This document shows, piece by piece, positions 34,131-43,040 of a stretch of DNA of 64,000 nucleotides. The DNA comes from Chloroflexota bacterium (GTDB lineage: Bacteria; Chloroflexota; Anaerolineae; Anaerolineales; Anaerolineaceae), in contig JAKQJC010000041.1 of the NCBI GenBank assembly GCA_029561345.1, positions 1 to 64,000 on the forward strand, read 5' to 3'. How positions within the stretch are numbered: position 1 is the first letter of the stretch; the number at the start of each line of letters is the position of its first letter. Under the pieces are notes generated by a model. It was not told the origin of the DNA, made no database searches, and saw only the letters and a program-made list of their open reading frames with translations. The position numbers and the translations under genes were made by a program.

Positions 34131-35057
34131 ATGAAAGCAAAAATCTGGGTTGCGCTTATCGCCATCTATATCGTCTGGGGCTCCACCTATCTGGCCATCC
34201 GTTTTGTAGTCGAGACCATTCCCCCCTTTCTCTCGGCATCATTCCGCTTCTTAATCGCCGGCCTGATTTTGTTTCTGTGGCAGCGGGCCCAGGGAGCGCC
34301 AACGCCCACCCGCATCCAATGGCGCTCGGCTGCCGTCGTCGGGCTGTTCATGCTGCTCGGTGGAAATGGCGGCGTGGTGTGGGCCGAACAAATGATTCCT
34401 TCCGGCATCACTTCCCTGTTTATCGGCTCCATGCCGCTCTGGATGGTGCTGCTTGATTCCATCCGCCCGGGCGGCAAAAATCCCGGCTGGCTGGTGTGGG
34501 CAGGTGCGGTCATCGGTTTTGGCGGCATCATCCTGCTGGCAGCGCCCTGGCAAACCGGCGGCGCAGGCAGCCTCGATCCGCTGGGGGTTGGCCTGCTGCT
34601 CTTTGCTTCCCTGGCCTGGTCCATCGGCTCGCTTTACAGCCGCAACGCACCGCTGCCAAAGGGCCTGATGGCCACTGGCGCAGAGATGCTCACTGGCGGG
34701 CTGGGGTTGCTGATTGCCGGCACCCTGACCGGCGAATGGTCGCGTCTGAACCTGGCTGCCATCACCCCCAATTCATTGTGGGGACTGGCGTACCTGATCA
34801 CTTTTGGATCACTGGTCGGCTTTGTGGCTTATACCTGGCTGCTGCGCAATGCCCCCACCCCGCTGGTGGCCACCTATGCCTATGTCAACCCGCTGGTAGC
34901 CATCTTTTTAGGCAACCTGCTGGCTCAGGAACCGGTCACGCCGCGGGTTCTCATCTCGGCGGCCATCATCATCGGCGCTGTTATTCTGATTAACCTGGCC
35001 AAATCGGCAGCCATCAAGCCGCCGCAGTCTGCGCAGGCATCCATTCAAACAGATTAA
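34131..35057 (+). CDS. EamA/DMT-family transporter (YedA-like)
   Basis: A 308-residue inner-membrane protein with ten helices in two EamA repeats. The start MKAKIWVALIAIYIVWGSTYLAIR is typical of YedA/RhaT-like exporters; the ATG follows AACAGGAACATGAA. Other family features are LSASFRFLIAGLILFLWQ, GGNGGVVWAEQMIPSGITSLF, LLFASLAWSIGSLYSRNAPL and TYAYVNPLVAIFLGNLLAQEP. E. coli YedA-type proteins are linked to export of amino acids or similar metabolites; the substrate here is unknown. It is monocistronic with a terminator. Confidence 0.88.
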   Translation: MKAKIWVALIAIYIVWGSTYLAIRFVVETIPPFLSASFRFLIAGLILFLWQRAQGAPTPTRIQWRSAAVVGLFMLLGGNGGVVWAEQMIPSGITSLFIGSMPLWMVLLDSIRPGGKNPGWLVWAGAVIGFGGIILLAAPWQTGGAGSLDPLGVGLLLFASLAWSIGSLYSRNAPLPKGLMATGAEMLTGGLGLLIAGTLTGEWSRLNLAAITPNSLWGLAYLITFGSLVGFVAYTWLLRNAPTPLVATYAYVNPLVAIFLGNLLAQEPVTPRVLISAAIIIGAVILINLAKSAAIKPPQSAQASIQTD

Positions 35058-35065
35058 CCCCCAAT

Positions 35066-35092
35066 CGCCGGTTACAGCGGCGCTTTTTCTTT
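35066..35092 (+). terminator. Intrinsic terminator after the EamA gene
   Basis: A short stem (CGCCG / CGGCG) is followed by CTTTTTCTTT. It also overlaps the end of the GNAT remnant on the other strand. Confidence 0.6.
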
Positions 35093-35310
35093 CACGAAAG
35101 CCCTATCCCCTCAACTTGGCGGCCCCACTGATCACGCTCCAGCACGCCCGCCACCTGGAGCCAGGGCGGCGTTGGCTGCGGATTATGGGCGATCTGCAAT
35201 CCCAAACGTTTCATCACCGCAATGGATCCGGCATTATCAAAGTCCGTGGTGGCAATGATGCACAGGCGTTGGTTTTCCAAAACAGGCATTTCAAGCATGC
35301 ATTGCGCCAA
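35092..35310 (-). pseudogene. GNAT acetyltransferase remnant (C-terminal part)
   Basis: Seventy-two codons encode CIIATTDFDNAGSIAVMKRL followed by GLQIAHNP, which is the acetyl-CoA-proximal end of a GNAT fold (DNxxSIxVMxRLG). A whole GNAT protein needs about 150-170 residues; the N-terminal half including the first strand is missing because the next gene ends at 35313. I read this as a truncated leftover rather than a working gene. Confidence 0.6.
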
Positions 35311-35312
35311 AA

Positions 35313-38237
35313 CTAAGGATTCGCGGTCACCAGCGACATGAAAAGACGATAAATGGGGTGGTTGCGGTAAATGAGAATGCGCCCCCGGTTATGATCCACC
35401 AGATAAAGGTTGTTATAGCGATCAAAGCGCATGGTCACCGGCTGCGAATGGATATCACCAATGGCTGCCACGGGCAGCGGTGAGGTCAGCGGATCCTGAT
35501 AAATCATCGGGAAACGCGGCCCCAGGTAACTGTTGAAGCCCAACACCATGCGCCCTTGTGAATCAAAGGCTGGTTCCCACGGTCCGCACAGTGGATCCTG
35601 TTCCTGCGGCAGGCAGGCGGCGCGGGTGAAATCGCCGCCGCGGCCCAAAACCCGGCTGGCCGGAATGGCAAACAGGGCTGTGGCCGGATCATCCGGAAGC
35701 AGGCTGGCATCCCACTCCAGCATACGCCAGTTGCCGTCAAATTCCAGATTGTGATCCGAAAGAAAAAGGTTGCCTTCGCGGTCAAAAGCCAGGGCGCCCG
35801 GGTTGCACAGTGAATCGCGGCTGGGGTAGTCCCGTCCGCGCCCCTGGTTGCACTGGTTTCCTGAAACACTGACCTGCCCCAGTATAATATCCACGGTGGG
35901 ATCAGTGGCGGCATTGCGAATGCGGAAAGCGCGGTGATTCTCCTCATCCGTCAGCCAGATGCAGGCCGGGCAGCCCGGTTCAAAATCAATGCCGCCCATG
36001 CCTACCGCTGCCGACCAGGTGAAGCTGCCCCCACCCTGCAGCGGCAGCGGTGGAGAAAGCACCTGCACGGCCCGGGCCTGGCTTTGCAGCGGCAGGTTGT
36101 AGGCCAAAATCTGGTTTTCCTGCAGCACCCACAGCCGCTCACCGCCCGGCTGTGCGCGCATGCGGCGGAATTCCGGCCCCCAGCGGGGATTGGTGACAAA
36201 ATCATCCTGGCCCACCACCCCATCTGCCGGCTGACCGTTATGGAGGGAAAGCGGGTTATTCCAAAAGAGAAGGCGGTGACCATCGGCAAAGATAAGCTGC
36301 TCATCCGTCACCTCGATACCGCCGTGATAACTGGTGAAGTTCCCCGGCCCCACCTGGTTGAAGGTTTGATCCACTTTCAAAAAGAAATCGCGGGTTGTAT
36401 AACCACCCGCCTGATAGCGGTAACCTGACTGTCCATAGCCGGATACAGCCACCAGCAGGTTGCCGTCGCGGTCCATGCCCAGGCCTCCCGCCAAAAAAGT
36501 GCCTACATCCAGGGTGAAATCCAGCACTTCATTGGTAAAACGGTAAATCTTGCTTGTTTCAGGGTCGGCAATCCACAGTGCGCCATCCAGGCCCAGTTCC
36601 ATTCCGGATGCATTGCGAAAGGCTCCCGTCAGGGCGCGCGCCGCAGGCATGCCGTTGGTATAAGGCGGGATGAAGACCAAAATGCGCTGGTTCATGGTAT
36701 CCCCTACATAAACTGTGCCGATGGCATTGATGCGCACAGAAGCCGGTTTGTTCATCTGGTTCAGGCCGCTGCCCGAAGCCGTGGTGTGAAAGTTGCCCTG
36801 CCCCAGCACCAGGTCGGCCGTCTGAGCGGGAATGCCGCTCAACGGGTCTGCGGGAAAGCGCAGCACGCGGTTGTTGCTGGTATCCGTCACCCACAGGTTG
36901 CCTTGGGCATCCAGTGCCACCCCCACCTTGTCATCGCCAGTGCCGGTCACCGGACCCAGGCACAGGCTGTTGGCGTCGGTAAAACTGGCATAACCGCGCC
37001 CGCGGTTGCAGGTGAACCCCGAAAAATCGGCCTGGCCCCAAACGGCATCGGCGGTGGTATCGCTGGTAAATGGATTATTGTAGCGCAGCACGCGGTTATT
37101 AAACACATCCGGCAAATACAGGTTGCCCGAGGCATCCAGCGCCATGGTCTTGTATGAACCTCCTTCCAGGATGCTCACCTGTTCCTCGCGCATGCTGCAC
37201 AGGGTGTCTGCGCTGGCTGGCGGCGTATCAGGGTAATGCTGGTAACTGCTGTCGCCATTACAGGCAGAAGTGGTGAATGAAGGCTGCCCCAACACCAGAT
37301 CAGCGGGGTGATTATCAGCTACCTGGCAGGTTGAATCCGGACAATCGGAATTGCTGGTGCAGTTTCCGCCGGCATTTCCACCGGCCTGGCAAACCCCCAA
37401 ATGAGAGAAACCCAGCACACGGTTGTTGCCGCCATCAGAGACATAAACCCGGTTGGGGATCACGGAACGGTCCACAATCACCCCACCAGGGTTGAAGAGA
37501 TGATCGGCAGTCACTTCGTTGGGGGTGATTTGACCAAAATCAGTCTGACCCAGAATCACATCTGCCCGCCAATCGCCCAGCACCCCCTGCGCCGGGGGTG
37601 CCGCCGCCTGTAACGGTTGAAAAATGACATCGCCGTCGGGGGTGGTATAGCGCAAAGATCCCAGCAAACCGGCCAGATATGGGCTGGCTGAAAAATCAGC
37701 CGTATAAGCCCCGGATGCATCCGTCGTCACCGCCACTGTTCGCCCGCCAAGGGTGATGCTGAGGGAGTGCGGCGCGCCAAAGGCGGCGGCCGTGATATTG
37801 GCTGGAGCCTGGCCGGTGATGATTCTGCTGACCGCATCAACTTCAGCTGTCAATGGGGGAATCGGGATGATGCGTGTATCACCATCATCTACCATCAGGG
37901 TGTCGCCGGCAGCCATCAGGCGATCCATTGAGACGGAAAAACTGCCAGCGCCATCCACGGTAGCCGTGCGCGTGACCACCTCACCGTTCAACCGGGTCAG
38001 CATCAGGGTGAGATCATGACCGGCGTTTGTGGTGCCCCAGACAATGGTGCTGACGCCTGCCGAATGCGCTCCGCCGTAAGGCAGGCCTTTCGCAGTATCG
38101 CGGCGGATATGGATTGTGGTTGCTGCCTTGCTGGTTGCCAGAACCGGATGTTGCAAACAGCCATTGGCCCATAAAACCAGGCTCAGGCAAATTAAGGCTG
38201 GAAAAAAACGAATAACGGAGCGGAAATGTGTTCTCAT
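35313..38237 (-). CDS. Large secreted NHL/beta-propeller repeat protein
   Basis: A 974-residue exported protein. The start ATG at 38237 follows CTGGAGTTTTG. The N-terminus SVIRFFPALICLSLVLWANGC has a lipoprotein-like signal ending in Cys. Residues 40-210 are beta-sandwich-like (Ig/CarboxypepD-type). From about 215, repeats of the NHL class follow: NRVYVSDGGNNRVLGFSH, NLYLPDVFNNRVLRYNNPF, NLWVTDTSNNRVLRFPAD, TVYVGDTMNQRILVFIPP, ALWIADPETSKIYRFTNE and NLYLVDHNRGRILIYRNH. The (V/L)(Y/W)V(S/T)DxxNNRVLxF blade motif recurs at least seven times, interleaved with VILGQxxF strings. Such proteins act outside the cell, commonly as surface adhesins, sensors or scaffold proteins. There is no enzyme motif. 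Confidence 0.88.
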   Translation of the reverse strand: MRTHFRSVIRFFPALICLSLVLWANGCLQHPVLATSKAATTIHIRRDTAKGLPYGGAHSAGVSTIVWGTTNAGHDLTLMLTRLNGEVVTRTATVDGAGSFSVSMDRLMAAGDTLMVDDGDTRIIPIPPLTAEVDAVSRIITGQAPANITAAAFGAPHSLSITLGGRTVAVTTDASGAYTADFSASPYLAGLLGSLRYTTPDGDVIFQPLQAAAPPAQGVLGDWRADVILGQTDFGQITPNEVTADHLFNPGGVIVDRSVIPNRVYVSDGGNNRVLGFSHLGVCQAGGNAGGNCTSNSDCPDSTCQVADNHPADLVLGQPSFTTSACNGDSSYQHYPDTPPASADTLCSMREEQVSILEGGSYKTMALDASGNLYLPDVFNNRVLRYNNPFTSDTTADAVWGQADFSGFTCNRGRGYASFTDANSLCLGPVTGTGDDKVGVALDAQGNLWVTDTSNNRVLRFPADPLSGIPAQTADLVLGQGNFHTTASGSGLNQMNKPASVRINAIGTVYVGDTMNQRILVFIPPYTNGMPAARALTGAFRNASGMELGLDGALWIADPETSKIYRFTNEVLDFTLDVGTFLAGGLGMDRDGNLLVAVSGYGQSGYRYQAGGYTTRDFFLKVDQTFNQVGPGNFTSYHGGIEVTDEQLIFADGHRLLFWNNPLSLHNGQPADGVVGQDDFVTNPRWGPEFRRMRAQPGGERLWVLQENQILAYNLPLQSQARAVQVLSPPLPLQGGGSFTWSAAVGMGGIDFEPGCPACIWLTDEENHRAFRIRNAATDPTVDIILGQVSVSGNQCNQGRGRDYPSRDSLCNPGALAFDREGNLFLSDHNLEFDGNWRMLEWDASLLPDDPATALFAIPASRVLGRGGDFTRAACLPQEQDPLCGPWEPAFDSQGRMVLGFNSYLGPRFPMIYQDPLTSPLPVAAIGDIHSQPVTMRFDRYNNLYLVDHNRGRILIYRNHPIYRLFMSLVTANP

Positions 38238-38307
38238 CAAAACTCCAGTCACTTTTCTATCCAAATGTTAATTATAGTCTCAAATACAATACTCACCCCA
38301 AACAAAG

Positions 38308-38330
38308 ATTACGTGACGATTACGTTTATT
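38308..38330 (+). repeat. Partition-type repeat, copy 1
   Basis: ATTACGTGACGATTACGT followed by TTATT. The core TTACGNGACGMTTACG recurs at 39396, 39601, 40049, 40214 and 41890. This copy lies 62 bp before the start of the cyclase-like gene. Confidence 0.7.
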
Positions 38331-38391
38331 TTCTCCTTCATCGGCGTGTTATACTGGTCTTAAGGTTGATTTTCCCTTTCCGGAGGTATCC

Positions 38392-39396
38392 ATGACTGAA
38401 GCAGATCCCCTGATTGAAAACGCCCACGCCTGGCTGCTGGCGCAGCCCCAGCCTGGCGTACGCTATCTGGCACTGCGCAACCTTGCTGGACTGCCCGAAA
38501 ATCATGCTGACCTCGTCGCAGCAAGAAACGCAGCTTATGCAGAGGGGCCGATTGCAGCAGTGCTTTCTGCCATGCAGCCAGATGGCTTTTGGGTTGCCCC
38601 TGGCCCTGGATATCACCCAAAATACACTTCCACCGTCTGGGCGCTTATTCTCCTGGCTCAATTAGGCGCTCATATTTCTCATGAGCCGCGCCTCAAAAAC
38701 GCCTGCGCCTACCTTCTGGATCATGCCCTGACCGAAAACGGACTTTTCAGCGTCAACGGCAGCCCATCGCAAACCATCGACTGCCTGCAAGGTAACCTGT
38801 GCTGAGCGCTGGCTTCCCTGGGATGTACAGATACACGCATGGAAGCAGCCTACGAATGGATGGCGCGCAGCGTCACCGGCGAGGGAGTGGTCCCGCCGCT
38901 GCGTTACTATGCCTATAAATGCGGTCCGCTTTTTGCCTGCGGCGTCAACAATAAGGAGCCCTGCGCCTGGGGCGGCGTCAAGGTGATGCTGGCCTTCAGC
39001 CAGATTCCCCCTGCCAGGCGCACTCCCCTGATGGAAAAGGCCATTCAGGCCGGGGTGGATTTTTTGCTGGACAATCACCCTGAGCAGGCCGGTTATCCCA
39101 GCGGGCCGAACAACAGACCCAGCGGAAGCTGGTTTAAATTTGGCTTTCCAGTCTTTTATGTGACCGACGTTTTGCAGATCGCCGAGGCAGCCGCTGCCCT
39201 GGGGTATGCCGCTGATCCAAGGTTGGACGCTGCCTGCCGGTTCATTCTGAGCAAACGGGACAGGCAAGGGCTCTGGCCGCTGGAATATGACTATGCCGGG
39301 AAGACCTATGGAGATTTCGGTCCAAAGAAAAAGGCCAACCCCTGGGTGACCCAGCGGGCGCTGCGGGTGCTGAAGGCCCGCGGAGAATTCGCCTGA
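38392..39396 (+). pseudogene. Terpene-cyclase/prenyltransferase-like repeat protein with in-frame TGA
   Basis: Two open segments (38392-38802 and 38806-39396) share one frame, separated only by TGA at 38803-38805. Together they give about 333 residues of the squalene-cyclase/prenyltransferase alpha-alpha barrel family. Seen are PGVRYLALRNLAGLPEN, KYTSTVWALILLAQLGAH, DCLQGNLC then the stop then ALASLGC, CAWGGVKVMLAFSQIP, and FGFPVFYVTDVLQIAEAAAA. There is no DxDD motif, so no cyclase activity is implied. The TGA replaces a residue inside a helix (a Trp, Arg or small residue would fit). It is either a nonsense mutation of TGG or CGA, or readthrough. Selenocysteine is unlikely here. The repeat motif ATTACG begins at the last base of the stop codon. 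Confidence 0.75.
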
Positions 39397-39415
39397 TTAC
39401 GCGACGCTTACGCAT
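39396..39415 (+). repeat. Partition-type repeat, copy 2
   Basis: ATTACGCGACGCTTACGCAT. Eighteen of its bases match copy 5 in reverse. It starts on the last base of the stop codon of the cyclase-like gene. Confidence 0.65.
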
Positions 39416-39600
39416 CGAATACATGCCGCTTGCGACATTCCTTGCCCGAATATTCGCCCCCGCCGCCGGCAAAGTGGTGTTCAGGTTCGCAGTCTTCCTG
39501 ATTCTCATCTGGAATAACAATGGGATTTCTGTTTTAACAGGCCTGATCAACTGGCCTTTTTACAGCTTCACAAAGAGCTGGAAAAATCTTCAGCTATTGT

Positions 39601-39620
39601 TTACGTGCCGCTTACGTTTT
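39601..39620 (+). repeat. Partition-type repeat, copy 3
   Basis: TTACGTGCCGCTTACGTTTT, a diverged copy. Confidence 0.5.
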
Positions 39621-39815
39621 CACGGCCATTTTCCCTACCTCCTGGCTTCGAGCAGACATCCTTCATCTCAAAATCACAATGGTTTGAGCAAAGCCTGTCC
39701 GCATTCCGGTCAATTCTTCTGAAGGGCAAAAAAAGCCCCAGGAAGGTCGTTTTCAGGCAAAACGAGTCAATATACCTTCCCGAATCAAAAGGCGCCTCTA
39801 CGCGCTTCCTGATTC

Positions 39816-39899
39816 GATAACGTAATCGTCATTGTAATCGTCACGCGATCACAGCGTAATCTAATTGTAATCACTAAGTTATCAATGACGCTTACGTCA
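39816..39899. repeat. Cluster of partition-type half-sites
   Basis: At least five half-sites crowd into 80 bp: CGTAATCGTC, TGTAATCGTCACG, GCGTAATC, TGTAATCAC and then TGACGCTTACGTCA. The whole block 39397-40302 has no gene I can support; it is A+T-rich and dominated by these repeats. It looks like a protein-binding array. Confidence 0.6.
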
Positions 39900-40048
39900 A
39901 CAGATTCGTTGAAAATATGCTTTCGCTTTTCCACAATGCCTTTATACACGTTCCAAAACCGGATGCGTTTGCGCCAGGATCGGGGGGCATCCAAAGGTTT
40001 TATGGCGGAGGAAAAAAGAGGGGTGAATTCAGGAAAAAGCCTCATTTT

Positions 40049-40066
40049 GTAAGCGTCACGTAATCA
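40049..40066 (-). repeat. Partition-type repeat, copy 4
   Basis: GTAAGCGTCACGTAATCA, inverted relative to copy 1. Further half-sites (ATACGTGATTC, TGTAATCAATGCGTAA) follow to about 40097. Confidence 0.6.
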
Positions 40067-40213
40067 ATACGTGATTCAGATGTAATCAATGCGTAAACAA
40101 ATCCGCTGACGTTGGTCTTGATTCATTTTTCCAGAAGACAGCTGTAGGGGGAGCAGAGAGGGAAGGAAAAATGACTATCATTCCTGGTCTGGATTTTGCA
40201 CTGCCAAACAATT

Positions 40214-40237
40214 AACGTAAGCGTCGCGTAATCAATT
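40214..40237 (-). repeat. Partition-type repeat, copy 5
   Basis: AACGTAAGCGTCGCGTAATC, reverse complement of the copy-2 form. It is 66 bp from the end of the RHH protein gene. Confidence 0.65.
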
Positions 40238-40302
40238 TCTGCCGAAAAAACAAAACCGCTCACCAGATGAACAGGTGAGCGGCTGGAAATTTTGCAAGTT
40301 AT

Positions 40303-40989
40303 TCAGGAGACGATATCCAGGTGGGCGGCGCGGCGCGGTTGGGGATGCAGAACCAGCCGTCCATCCTCATAAGCTGCCAGTGCATAGCGCAGCAGCAGGG
40401 ACACCACTTCGCCAACCGGCACGCTGTGCTGCTCACGCAGTTCTTCAATGTTTTCCAGCACACCCGCCGGCAGGTGGCGGTAGCTGACCATCGGCCTGCG
40501 CCAGGGTTTTTCCAGTTCCAGGGCCTGCACCGCTTTGGCATTTTTCTTCTTGGGTGCCGGCGGCAGGGTTCCAGCTGGACGTTCGCTCCAGGCTGCAGAT
40601 TGTCCCCAGGCAGCATTGGAATAAAGCATCATCTTTCCCTGGCTGAAACTTGAGCTGAGGCGCAGATCGCCACGGCGCAAACTTTCCAGGCTGAACTCCA
40701 AAAAAGCGCGCGCCACCTCGCTGACCGTCACATCCAGGGTTTTGGCTACGGCTTTCACCTGTGCCTGCACCTCTGGCGGAATGCCGCGGAAAGCCGTGGC
40801 GCGGTTTTGTTCATCCCAACTGCGCGAGCGTTTTTTCTTTTCCGTCACCCTGATCTGGTCAATGATGGGAATCGGGGCAGTTGGAACCGGCACGGGCGGC
40901 AGAGCCTCAGGCGTCGGTTGTGAAACGGGAGCGGAAGGGGGTTGGGGCGTGGGCTGGTCCCACATGCTTCGCCGTTCAGTTTTTTTCAT
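40303..40989 (-). CDS. Tandem ribbon-helix-helix DNA-binding protein (ParB/ParG-like)
   Basis: A 228-residue protein. The first 45 residues are proline-rich. Two RHH-like units follow: ATAFRGIPPEVQAQVKAVAK plus LDVTVSEVARAFLEFSLES (about 63-110), and PMVSYRHLPAGVLENIEELR plus SVPVGEVVSLLLRYALAAY (about 166-215). They align well (IPPEVQ/LPAGVL, VSEVARAFLEFSL/VGEVVSLLLRYAL, LRRGDLRL/YEDGRLVL), so a single chain may already carry a complete RHH dimer. It lies 42 bp downstream of ParA on the same strand. RHH proteins such as ParG and omega bind iteron-like centromeres in type Ib partition. The TTACGNGACG repeats around it are the probable target. The start is weakly supported. Confidence 0.75.
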   Translation of the reverse strand: MKKTERRSMWDQPTPQPPSAPVSQPTPEALPPVPVPTAPIPIIDQIRVTEKKKRSRSWDEQNRATAFRGIPPEVQAQVKAVAKTLDVTVSEVARAFLEFSLESLRRGDLRLSSSFSQGKMMLYSNAAWGQSAAWSERPAGTLPPAPKKKNAKAVQALELEKPWRRPMVSYRHLPAGVLENIEELREQHSVPVGEVVSLLLRYALAAYEDGRLVLHPQPRRAAHLDIVS

Positions 40990-41031
40990 GGTCTTTCAGC
41001 TGCTTCAGCCGCCTCCGGTTAATGGTGGATC

Positions 41032-41805
41032 TTAAGAATGTTTGAGTACCCGCTGCACCAGATCCTGATATTCCTGCGCCGCCCGGCTTTCGGGATCCTT
41101 TTCAAAAATGGTCTTGCTTTCGCCGGGGCATTCGCCCAGCACGGCAGCGCGGTGAATGGGGGTGAGCACCCGGTCGCCAAAGCCCTGGCGCAGGTCTTCC
41201 ATGGCGGCGCGGTGCTCACGAAGCTGATCAGAATAAAAGGTGGGCAGCACGCCCAGCAGCGAACCGTGCCAGCCTTTGCTTTGCTGCAGCATGATCAGCA
41301 TTTCCGTCATCTTGCGCACACTATCGGTGGAAAGATATTCGGTCGAGGTGGGAATGATGACCATATCCGCCGCCCAAACCGCGCGTTCTTGAATGCCGCC
41401 CACCGAAGGAGCTGTATCGAAAATGATGTAGTTCAAATTACCGCGGGTAAAACGGGCGATCGACTCGCGAATGACCGAGTAAGGCTTGTTCTGCGAATTC
41501 AAAACGGTCTGGGCTGCCATGGTGGTCTGGTTGCCCGCAATCAGCCAGAGATGTTCGCGGCCGGTGTTGCGGACATACTGCTTGAGAAAGGTGGTCTCAT
41601 GTGTTTCCGTGCCCATCGTCAGCAGGTAAAACGCGCCCGGCTCCGGGGTCAGGCCCAGGGTGGTGGCGCACTGCCCCTGCGGGTCCAGATCAATGAGCAG
41701 CACTTCTTTGCCCTTGAGGGCCAGGCCGTGCGCCAGGCTGACCGCGGTGGTGGTTTTGCCAACGCCGCCTTTTTGATTGGAGATAGTGATGATATGGGGT
41801 TTCAT
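41032..41805 (-). CDS. parA: ParA-family partition ATPase
   Basis: A 257-residue ATPase. The deviant Walker A motif SNQKGGVGKTTTAVSLAHG starts near residue 9, Walker A' is LLIDLDPQGQCATTLG, and Walker B is NYIIFDTAPSVGG. It lacks the long N-terminal DNA-binding extension of type Ia ParA, so it is the short type Ib/Soj form. It moves DNA or protein cargo by cycling on the nucleoid. The partner is the RHH protein directly downstream. The partition-type repeat copy 6 lies upstream at 41890-41911. The chromosomal Soj normally sits beside a HTH-type ParB and the gid genes, which are absent, so this is an accessory or plasmid-type ParA. Confidence 0.92.
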   Translation of the reverse strand: MKPHIITISNQKGGVGKTTTAVSLAHGLALKGKEVLLIDLDPQGQCATTLGLTPEPGAFYLLTMGTETHETTFLKQYVRNTGREHLWLIAGNQTTMAAQTVLNSQNKPYSVIRESIARFTRGNLNYIIFDTAPSVGGIQERAVWAADMVIIPTSTEYLSTDSVRKMTEMLIMLQQSKGWHGSLLGVLPTFYSDQLREHRAAMEDLRQGFGDRVLTPIHRAAVLGECPGESKTIFEKDPESRAAQEYQDLVQRVLKHS

Positions 41806-41889
41806 GAGCGGGTTATCGGTTCCTTTCCCTCAAAGTGCTTTCTGCCTCCAGTTTACCATGAAACCTGAAAAACAAGCAATGACGGCCGC

Positions 41890-41911
41890 TAACGCGACGA
41901 TTACGTTTATT
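41890..41911 (+). repeat. Partition-type repeat, copy 6
   Basis: TAACGCGACGATTACGTTTA, nearly identical to copy 1 (both have GACGATTACGTTTATT). It lies between the convergently spaced end of the isoprenoid-synthase-like gene and the start of parA, where a type Ib centromere/operator is expected. Confidence 0.7.
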
Positions 41912-41921
41912 CGCTGGGCCA

Positions 41922-42956
41922 TTAACCAGGGAAAGCCCGTTTAAATTCCTTGCGATAAGCCTGGTTCAACCGCAGTTCGGTCACATCCACCAGCCGGAAT
42001 AAAAAACGGTCCTGTAAGCGGCTCAAAATCGCTCTGGCCTCGGCGATCATTTCTGTTGCGCGGGCATAAGTAGCCCGCACATGCGCCATGTCTGCTTTAA
42101 TGCGTTGCGCGGTTTTGCGGTGATCCCTATCGCTTAGCCAGGTTTCATGTCCCAGAGTGACATAGGAATAATGACCAATGGCCAGGTCTGCTTCCAGGTC
42201 CTGCCAGTCATCCATCATCTGGATGGCCGCGCCGAACAGCAGAAAAACCCGCCAGTAATCGTCAATCTGATCTGCTCGTCCCAGGCGTTCCAGGCACAAC
42301 ATGAATGGGCTCACAGCATTAGCGCCCTTCGCACCAAGGTCTTCAGGATGGTCCAGATGGTAAGGGCTGCTTTTACCACGCATTGATTTTTCTTTAATTT
42401 CAGCCGTCAGAAACAGGGTACGCATTTTGTGCAAAATGGCAAGATTAACCGGTGAAACGCCGAAAATGGACAGGGCGCGCAGTTCGTATTCCGCAATCAA
42501 AGCCTGGGCGGTGAGGATTTCAACTGGTGAAGGCTGGTTGGCATCCACATTTTCATCCAAAATGCCATAACCAGCCACAGCAAAAACCCCTGCCTGCAAA
42601 ATTTCAGCAAAATGCGACAGCAAATCATCAAGGTCTTCTTCATGCATCCACACCACCAGAAAAGCAAAAACCGGATAGGCATCTTTAAAATACTGCGTCC
42701 GGTTGCTTTTCCACCGGGTAAGGTCACATCCCAGCGGCGCGCTGAACATTTGCAAGAGACGTTTTGCATCCTCATCCAGACCCTTGAAGGCTGATAAGAG
42801 CTGCATATCCACTTTGAGGTGCGCCCACATATCTCCAAGAGAGGCCTGTTTATCCAGAAAGGGCGCCATGATTGCGGCCCAAAAAGCCTCTTTGTCACGC
42901 TGATAAACTTCAAGGATCAATGGGGCAAATTTCTCGAAAGCGGTATATTTTTCCAT
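41922..42956 (-). CDS. Class 1 isoprenoid-synthase-like protein
   Basis: A 344-residue all-helical protein. The ATG at 42956 follows GGAAAGGCTGGCAA; upstream in-frame starts exist but have no ribosome site. The late segment GAAIQMMDDWQDLEADLAIG is the second aspartate-rich motif of prenyl-transferring or terpene enzymes (GxxxQxxDDxxDxxxD). An acidic stretch GILDENVDANQ could stand for the first. NCBI-style naming would be class 1 isoprenoid biosynthesis enzyme; the reaction is not known. It sits inside the ParA region, 116 bp upstream of parA, and another terpene-related gene lies at 38392. It might be cargo of a mobile replicon. Promoter not identified. Confidence 0.7.
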   Translation of the reverse strand: MEKYTAFEKFAPLILEVYQRDKEAFWAAIMAPFLDKQASLGDMWAHLKVDMQLLSAFKGLDEDAKRLLQMFSAPLGCDLTRWKSNRTQYFKDAYPVFAFLVVWMHEEDLDDLLSHFAEILQAGVFAVAGYGILDENVDANQPSPVEILTAQALIAEYELRALSIFGVSPVNLAILHKMRTLFLTAEIKEKSMRGKSSPYHLDHPEDLGAKGANAVSPFMLCLERLGRADQIDDYWRVFLLFGAAIQMMDDWQDLEADLAIGHYSYVTLGHETWLSDRDHRKTAQRIKADMAHVRATYARATEMIAEARAILSRLQDRFLFRLVDVTELRLNQAYRKEFKRAFPG

Positions 42957-43040
42957 TTGCCAGCCTTTCCAAAACATCCATTTTATTTCTCGGAAAAATA
43001 AAAATGGTGGTGATTTCAGCCAGGACCATCCAGAAAGCAT

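Noticed and set aside
38803..38805. Selenocysteine codon in the cyclase-like gene
   Set aside because: No convincing bacterial SECIS stem-loop is visible right after the TGA, no selenium genes are in the window and the family is not known to use selenocysteine.
39396..40237. CRISPR array
   Set aside because: Repeat copies are irregularly spaced, differ in orientation and have no unique equal-length spacers, and no cas gene is near.
41038..41868. 276-residue ORF on the plus strand opposite parA
   Set aside because: It is antisense to a clear ParA gene with intact Walker motifs and has no family-like sequence.
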